Source of the DNA: Aquificaceae bacterium
GTDB lineage: Bacteria > Aquificota > Aquificia > Aquificales > Aquificaceae
Length of the DNA stretch: 10,432 bases
Direction of reading: 5' to 3'
Assembly: GCA_015492115.1 (NCBI GenBank)
Contig: WGFS01000099.1
Coordinates: 1-10,432 of the forward strand
The translations under genes were made by a program, and so were the position numbers. This document shows, one piece after another, positions 6,726-10,432 of this stretch. The notes beneath the pieces were generated by a model. The model did not search any database. It saw nothing but the letters and a program-made list of their open reading frames with translations, and had not been told where the DNA came from. How positions within the stretch are numbered: the stretch's first letter is position 1; every line of letters begins with the position of its first letter.

Positions 6726-7217
6726 ATGAAGGACAGCGAGAGACTGAAAAAGGTAGAGGAAGATATAAGAGATCTTCGGGACGACATAAAGAGCATAAGG
6801 AGTGAGATAGAGAGCTCTCACAAGCCAGACAGGTTCGGCTTTGATGACTTTATACAGGAGTGCATAGGCGCCCTGATAATCGCCTTCCCCATATCCATGA
6901 CCGAGGAGATATGGGAGGTCTCCAACAAGCTATCCCTTACAAGGGTCGTGCTCATAATGCTCTTTACCCTCGGGGTAGTTTACTTCTTTATAAAGCACTC
7001 CAGGCTCCAGAGGTGGGAAACTCAGGATGTAGCCGGCTTCCTGCCCCTGAGACTCATAACGAGTTTTCTCATTGCCCTTGCGGTCTCTTCCCTGACACTG
7101 TTTGTGCTCGGTGTTTACCCGAACTTCCTCAATAACTGGGAGTGGTTCCTAAAGACCTCCGTGCTTGTGACCGTATTCTCTATAGTGGGTAGTCTTGGAG
7201 TAGATATGATCAGATAG
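6726..7217 (+). CDS. Small membrane protein with N-terminal coiled coil, DUF2391-like
   Basis: Function unknown. The 163 residues start with a highly charged coiled coil (about 1-32, heptad-like K/E/D/R with I and L), then a linker RFGFDDF, and about four membrane helices: 42-60, 71-89, 108-130 and 141-161. The first helix carries the acidic motif TEEIW (59-63), which together with the coiled-coil/four-helix layout reminds me of the DUF2391 putative membrane protein family known from haloarchaea and some bacteria; this is recognition from memory, not a search. The ATG is preceded by AGGGAG with only one base of spacing, closer than normal, and by TATAAT. It is a single-gene plus-strand unit between two minus-strand operons; its stop overlaps the nuoF stop by 8 bases. 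No genomic partner suggests a role. Confidence 0.85.
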   Translation: MKDSERLKKVEEDIRDLRDDIKSIRSEIESSHKPDRFGFDDFIQECIGALIIAFPISMTEEIWEVSNKLSLTRVVLIMLFTLGVVYFFIKHSRLQRWETQDVAGFLPLRLITSFLIALAVSSLTLFVLGVYPNFLNNWEWFLKTSVLVTVFSIVGSLGVDMIR

Positions 7218-8487
7218 CCCCTGCGAGCTTCTTCCTGTATGACTCAAAATCTTCAGGGAACTTCTCCATAGCCTGCCTTATAAGCCTCCCTGCGACAGCC
7301 CCCAGACCACAGATGGAGGTAGGCTGTATGTACCTGTTTATAAAGACGAAGCCTTCCCAGTCCTTCTCGCTCGCCTCTCCCCTGTATATCCTGTCCAGGA
7401 GAACTGCCTGTTCGTGACACCCCACCCTGCAGGGCGTACACTGACCGCAGGTCTCGTGCTCGTAGAACTTTGCAACCTGAAGACACGCCTCAACTATGTC
7501 GTCGTCCTCGGTCAGCACCATAACCGTTCCGGTTCCTCCAAAGCCGAAGGGAGAGTAGTCCATGGGCATGTCAAGTTCATCTCCCGAGAAGCAGTCAAGT
7601 GCTCCCGAGAAAACAGCCTTTACCTTTCTGTTGCCCAGCGTACCCCCCGCATACTTGTAGATGACCTCCCTGAGGGTGGTGTTCATGGGAAGCTCATAAA
7701 CCCCCGGCTTCTTGACCTTACCGCTCACGGGGAAGAGCTTGGGTCCCGCGTAGTCACTGGGTCCTATGTACCTGTACTCCTCCCAGCCCATGGAGATTAT
7801 GAAGGGTATGTTGCATATGGTCTCCACGTTGTTGACCACCGTAGGTCTGCCGAAGAGTCCAACCTGAACAGGGTAGGGAGGCTTGAGCCTCGGGTGACCC
7901 CTCTTGCCCTCAAGGGACTCTATGAGGGCGGTCTCCTCACCGCAGATGTACGCCCCTCCTCCACGTGCAACGTATATCTCAAGGTCAAAGCCAGAGCCGA
8001 GTATGTTCTTCCCGATAAAACCCTTCTTCTTAGCCTCCTCTATGGCGTCAAGGAGTATGTAGTAACCCGCAGGGTACTCACCCCTTATGTATATGAAGGC
8101 TTCGTTGGCACCCACAGCGTAGGAGGATATGATTATCCCCTCAAGGAGGAGGTGGGGGTCTCTCTCTATCAGTATCCTGTCCTTGAAAGTCCCCGGCTCT
8201 GACTCGTCAGCGTTGCAGATGAAGTACCTGGGAGCAGGATTCTGAACCGCAAACTTCCACTTGGTTCCCGTGGGGAAGCCCGCACCTCCCCTTCCCCTCA
8301 GGGTACTCTTCTCAACCCAGTCTATTATCTCCTCGGGAGACATGTTGAAGGCCTTCTCAAGGGACTGGTATCCACCGTCTTTGAGATACTCCTCTATGGA
8401 ATGAACGCGGGGCTTCTTCGCCCTCTTCAGGAGCATGTTGAGTGTAGTCTCCGCGTATATCTTAGGTATAGCTGGATAGGATCTCAT
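7210..8487 (-). CDS. nuoF: NADH-quinone oxidoreductase subunit F (complex I, NADH and FMN site)
   Basis: Binds NADH and FMN and passes electrons from FMN to 4Fe-4S cluster N3 in the cytoplasmic arm of complex I. The 425 residues, normal for the family, show the nucleotide motif GRGGAGFPTGTKW (65-77), FMN-contact NADESEPGTFKDR (92-104), ARGGGAYICGEETALIESLEG (174-194, in two parts), and the N3 ligands C347, C350, C353 in CGQCTPC and C393 in SICGLG. The E95-S96 pair corresponds to the peptide described as flipping on reduction in the Aquifex enzyme. C357 is an extra cysteine just after the cluster motif. A strong AGGAG sits 7 bases before the ATG, inside nuoE; the two genes overlap by 26 bases. 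The other nuo genes are not in the window, although nuoEF may be followed by none of them since a convergent gene ends here. Confidence 0.98.
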   Translation of the reverse strand: MRSYPAIPKIYAETTLNMLLKRAKKPRVHSIEEYLKDGGYQSLEKAFNMSPEEIIDWVEKSTLRGRGGAGFPTGTKWKFAVQNPAPRYFICNADESEPGTFKDRILIERDPHLLLEGIIISSYAVGANEAFIYIRGEYPAGYYILLDAIEEAKKKGFIGKNILGSGFDLEIYVARGGGAYICGEETALIESLEGKRGHPRLKPPYPVQVGLFGRPTVVNNVETICNIPFIISMGWEEYRYIGPSDYAGPKLFPVSGKVKKPGVYELPMNTTLREVIYKYAGGTLGNRKVKAVFSGALDCFSGDELDMPMDYSPFGFGGTGTVMVLTEDDDIVEACLQVAKFYEHETCGQCTPCRVGCHEQAVLLDRIYRGEASEKDWEGFVFINRYIQPTSICGLGAVAGRLIRQAMEKFPEDFESYRKKLAGAI

Positions 8488-8926
8488 TTAACTTCTCCTC
8501 TCCTTCAAATTTGTAGGTATCCTCGTTCACCATGAAGACGGGAGCCTCCGAACAGGCACCCAGGCACTGAACGGGAACTATCTTGAACTTCCCGTCAGGG
8601 GTTACCTCGCCGGGCTTTATCTTCAGTATCTTTTCAAGTGCCCTGAGAAGTTCCTGCTTGCCGAGGAAGTGGCAAACCACGCTCACACAGACCCTTATGC
8701 GATATTTGGCTGGGGTCTGCCTATCAAACATGTCGTAGAAGGCGACAACCTGCTCAACGTGGTTCAAGGGGAGCTCAAGCATATCCGCAAGTGGTTTAAG
8801 GCTCTCTGGAGGGACGTAGCCGTAGTGATCCTGTATGGCGTGCAGGCAGAGGAGTATAGCCTGTTCCTTACGGGGAAAGTAGTTTATGTGCTGGCTGAGT
8901 TTCTCAAGGAGTTCCTGCTCAAACAT
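8462..8926 (-). CDS. nuoE: NADH-quinone oxidoreductase subunit E (2Fe-2S cluster N1a)
   Basis: Thioredoxin-fold partner of NuoF that carries the off-pathway 2Fe-2S cluster N1a. With the ATG at 8926 the protein has 154 residues: an N-terminal helical bundle including HINYFPRKEQAILLCLHAIQ, the YGYVPPES segment, and ligands C80 and C85 (CX4C) plus C121 and C125 (CLGAC). An in-frame TTG at 8962 would add 12 residues and give 166. I prefer the ATG because MFEQELLEKL resembles the start of the Aquifex protein as I remember it, and because the TTG falls inside a good -35-like element and overlaps the upstream gene. No Shine-Dalgarno precedes the ATG. It lies 20 bases after the glycosyltransferase stop and overlaps nuoF by 26 bases, so nuoE and nuoF are surely co-transcribed. 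Confidence 0.95.
   Translation of the reverse strand: MFEQELLEKLSQHINYFPRKEQAILLCLHAIQDHYGYVPPESLKPLADMLELPLNHVEQVVAFYDMFDRQTPAKYRIRVCVSVVCHFLGKQELLRALEKILKIKPGEVTPDGKFKIVPVQCLGACSEAPVFMVNEDTYKFEGEEKLNEILSSYT
8495..8505 (-). promoter_or_regulatory. Strong ribosome binding site of nuoF within nuoE
   Basis: On the minus strand AAGGAGAGGAG covers 8505-8495; the proximal AGGAG is 7 bases from the nuoF ATG at 8487. It lets nuoF be translated despite the 26-base overlap with nuoE. Confidence 0.65.
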
Positions 8927-8934
8927 GGTTATAA

Positions 8935-8963
8935 ATTTTACATACCCTAAGGGAAAATGCAAA
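8935..8963 (-). promoter_or_regulatory. Candidate sigma-70 type promoter of nuoEF, possibly giving a leaderless mRNA
   Basis: On the minus strand TTTGCA (8963-8958, four of six bases match the -35 consensus), a 17-base spacer, then TAAAAT (8940-8935, five of six match the -10), then 8 bases to the nuoE ATG at 8926. Transcription would begin at or next to the A of ATG. The -35 overlaps the end of the glycosyltransferase gene. Sequence inference only. Confidence 0.5.
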
Positions 8964-10432
8964 GTTTAAAATCCTCAAACCTCCGACCCTTCTTTATATC
9001 AACCAGGAAGCTGAAGAAACGGGACTCAGAACCCCTGTAGAGCTTCCATCTTCCAATGGGTTTGCATCCTGTAAGCTCGTCCCTCACTAAAGCTATCGCA
9101 GGCGTTTTTATCTTATCTGGAGGGACGTTCCTCACTATAACCCTGTCGGCGTAAAAGGGGAGGTTGTGGTGGAAAGCACCGAGCTCGTAAGTCCTGAACT
9201 CACCCGAAGGGTCTATCTCACGGATCCTGAGACCTATGTCTCTGTAAGGTCTGTATCTATCAACCTCTGGCAGGAGGACACCGGAGAGATAGAGGAGGAG
9301 ACCGAAGCCGGCAACAGCTGGAGCTAAGGCAAACTTCCTTCCGATGAGCACCCAGAGAGATAGAACGGTTGCGATCGCAAGAAAGAGAATGTTCACCTTG
9401 AACATCAATGCCCCAACCCATACAGCCAGCGTCATAAGGAGGGTGAGAAAGACTGAGGAGGGAACCAAGGATCTCCTCCACCCTCCATCGGACAGGAAAG
9501 CACCCACCACGACCGCCATCGCCGGGAAGGAGGGCATTATGTAGAGGGGGAGCTTCATCTTGATAAGTGAGAATGTGATAAAAACGAGGAAGAACCAGAC
9601 GAGGGGAAATAGCAGTTCTCTCCTTCTGTATCTTAGAACCCAGAGGAGAGCTATGTAAAAGATGAAAGAGTAAGGGAGAAAGGACACGTTTATGTCAAGG
9701 GCATAGAGGTAGATGGGGTCTCCCTGCGGTGCGTAAACCCTCTTTATATTTTCCTTCAAAAACACCTCAAGGAAAGCCTCTCTGTTTACGAGGTACTGGT
9801 AGAGGAACCACCAGCCACCCGTCAGGAGGACGAAGAGAGTTCCAAGGTAGTATTTGAGCTTGAGGACCTCCCTCCGGTCGGTGATGAGCAGATAAACGAA
9901 TATCACCCCCGCGGGTATTAGGAAGCCCACTGGACCCTTTGTTAAAACAGCACAGCTTGAGGATACGAGTGCGAGAAAGAACAGGAGACCGCTTCTCCTC
10001 TCATAGCTCAGGAACCAGAGGTAGAGTGTCAGGGTTATGAAGAAGCTCAGGAGTACTTCGGGGGAGGTGTAGCGGGCGTTGGCTATGAACTGGAAGGAGA
10101 GAGTAAGGGCGAGGAAGGAGTACAGACCAGCCCTATCTCCAGAAAATTTCCTCGCGAAGAGATAGGTGAGAAAGCCCGTCCCCAAGCCAGCGAGTGCCTG
10201 AAAGAACCTGAGAGCAAATTCGTTCACACCAAAGAGGAGGAAGCTGAGAGCGGTCAGCCAGTAGGTCATGGGAGGTTTGTTTAATCTAAGCTCTCCGTTG
10301 TATACAGGGGTGAGAAGGTCTCCCGTTTTCAACATGTTCTTGCTCGCGTCCGCGTAGAAGGCTTCGTTTGGTTGCCAGACCTGGTTGAGCCCGAGGTTGA
10401 AAAAGTAAAGAAATACCACGGATAAGAAGAGC
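8947..10432 (-). CDS. ArnT-like membrane glycosyltransferase (PMT/GT83 family), 5' end outside window
   Basis: Inner-membrane enzyme that moves a sugar from a polyprenyl phosphate carrier to an envelope acceptor on the periplasmic side; ArnT itself acts on lipid A. Numbering from the GTG at 10419, motifs are NEAFYADA (18-25, the catalytic DE-type loop after helix 1), NKPP (47-50), ARYTSPEVLLSFF (105-117), LTKGPVGFLIP (159-169) and KMKLPLYIMPSFPA (288-301), among roughly 10-12 helices, with a soluble C-terminal tail of about 100 residues. The reading frame stays open to the window edge, and the GTG would leave a truncated first helix, so the true start probably lies beyond 10432. The first loop acid is Asn-Glu instead of the commoner Asp-Glu. 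Substrate unknown. It precedes nuoE by 20 bases on the same strand. Confidence 0.85.
   Translation of the reverse strand, partial: LFLSVVFLYFFNLGLNQVWQPNEAFYADASKNMLKTGDLLTPVYNGELRLNKPPMTYWLTALSFLLFGVNEFALRFFQALAGLGTGFLTYLFARKFSGDRAGLYSFLALTLSFQFIANARYTSPEVLLSFFITLTLYLWFLSYERRSGLLFFLALVSSSCAVLTKGPVGFLIPAGVIFVYLLITDRREVLKLKYYLGTLFVLLTGGWWFLYQYLVNREAFLEVFLKENIKRVYAPQGDPIYLYALDINVSFLPYSFIFYIALLWVLRYRRRELLFPLVWFFLVFITFSLIKMKLPLYIMPSFPAMAVVVGAFLSDGGWRRSLVPSSVFLTLLMTLAVWVGALMFKVNILFLAIATVLSLWVLIGRKFALAPAVAGFGLLLYLSGVLLPEVDRYRPYRDIGLRIREIDPSGEFRTYELGAFHHNLPFYADRVIVRNVPPDKIKTPAIALVRDELTGCKPIGRWKLYRGSESRFFSFLVDIKKGRRFEDFKLCIFP

Noticed and set aside
7414..8202. Plus-strand open frame of 262 codons inside nuoF
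   Set aside because: Antisense to a complete nuoF with NADH, FMN and iron-sulfur motifs; composition is that of a frame shadow.
10417..10419. GTG as the true start of the glycosyltransferase
   Set aside because: The frame continues upstream to the window edge with hydrophobic residues (LFLS before the GTG codon) that complete the first membrane helix, so the gene most likely begins outside.
1..10432. Search for CRISPR arrays, tRNA or rRNA genes, insertion sequences, toxin-antitoxin or defence genes
   Set aside because: No repeat-spacer pattern, RNA gene signature, transposase motif or defence cluster was seen; the window is filled by housekeeping genes apart from one small membrane protein.

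Overview
The window looks like a piece of chromosome from a thermophilic bacterium of the Aquificales (Aquifex, Hydrogenivirga or Thermocrinis type). This is an inference. It rests on heavy use of AGG/AGA and ATA codons, very tight gene packing, and NuoE/NuoF proteins that look like those of Aquifex as I remember them. No mobile element, CRISPR array, tRNA or rRNA was seen. Eleven protein genes fill almost all of the sequence, and no gene-free stretch exceeds about 40 bases.

Layout. (1) 1-1359, minus: the N-terminal two thirds of a bifunctional (p)ppGpp synthetase/hydrolase (Rel/SpoT), cut by the left edge. (2) 1395-5432, plus: a cell-shape operon, mreB-mreC-mreD-mrdA (PBP2), in which every junction is a 4-base stop/start overlap. 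It diverges from rel across only 35 bases. (3) 5429-6701, minus: pgpA (phosphatidylglycerophosphatase A) followed by an MqnD-like gene of the futalosine menaquinone pathway. The latter converges on mrdA with overlapping stop codons. (4) 6726-7217, plus: a small coiled-coil plus four-helix membrane protein resembling the DUF2391 family. (5) 7210-10432, minus: an ArnT-like (PMT/GT83) membrane glycosyltransferase cut by the right edge, then nuoE and nuoF, the NADH-oxidising part of complex I.

How they fit together. The shape operon encodes the MreB filament, its MreC/MreD membrane partners and the transpeptidase that builds side-wall peptidoglycan. PgpA supplies phosphatidylglycerol. MqnD feeds the naphthoquinone pool that complex I reduces. 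The ArnT-like enzyme would modify an envelope glycolipid, possibly lipid A. Rel sits beside the growth genes as a starvation regulator. These are ordinary core genes, and no undescribed multi-gene system is evident.

The most interesting signals are at gene starts. Four minus-strand genes (rel, pgpA, mqnD, nuoE) have little or no Shine-Dalgarno sequence but carry a TATAAT-like hexamer 7-9 bases before the ATG, the geometry expected of leaderless mRNAs. nuoE is the clearest case, with a 17-base spacer to a -35-like element. Both divergent gene pairs also have overlapping -10-like elements on opposite strands, and both convergent pairs overlap at their stops, leaving no room for ordinary terminators.
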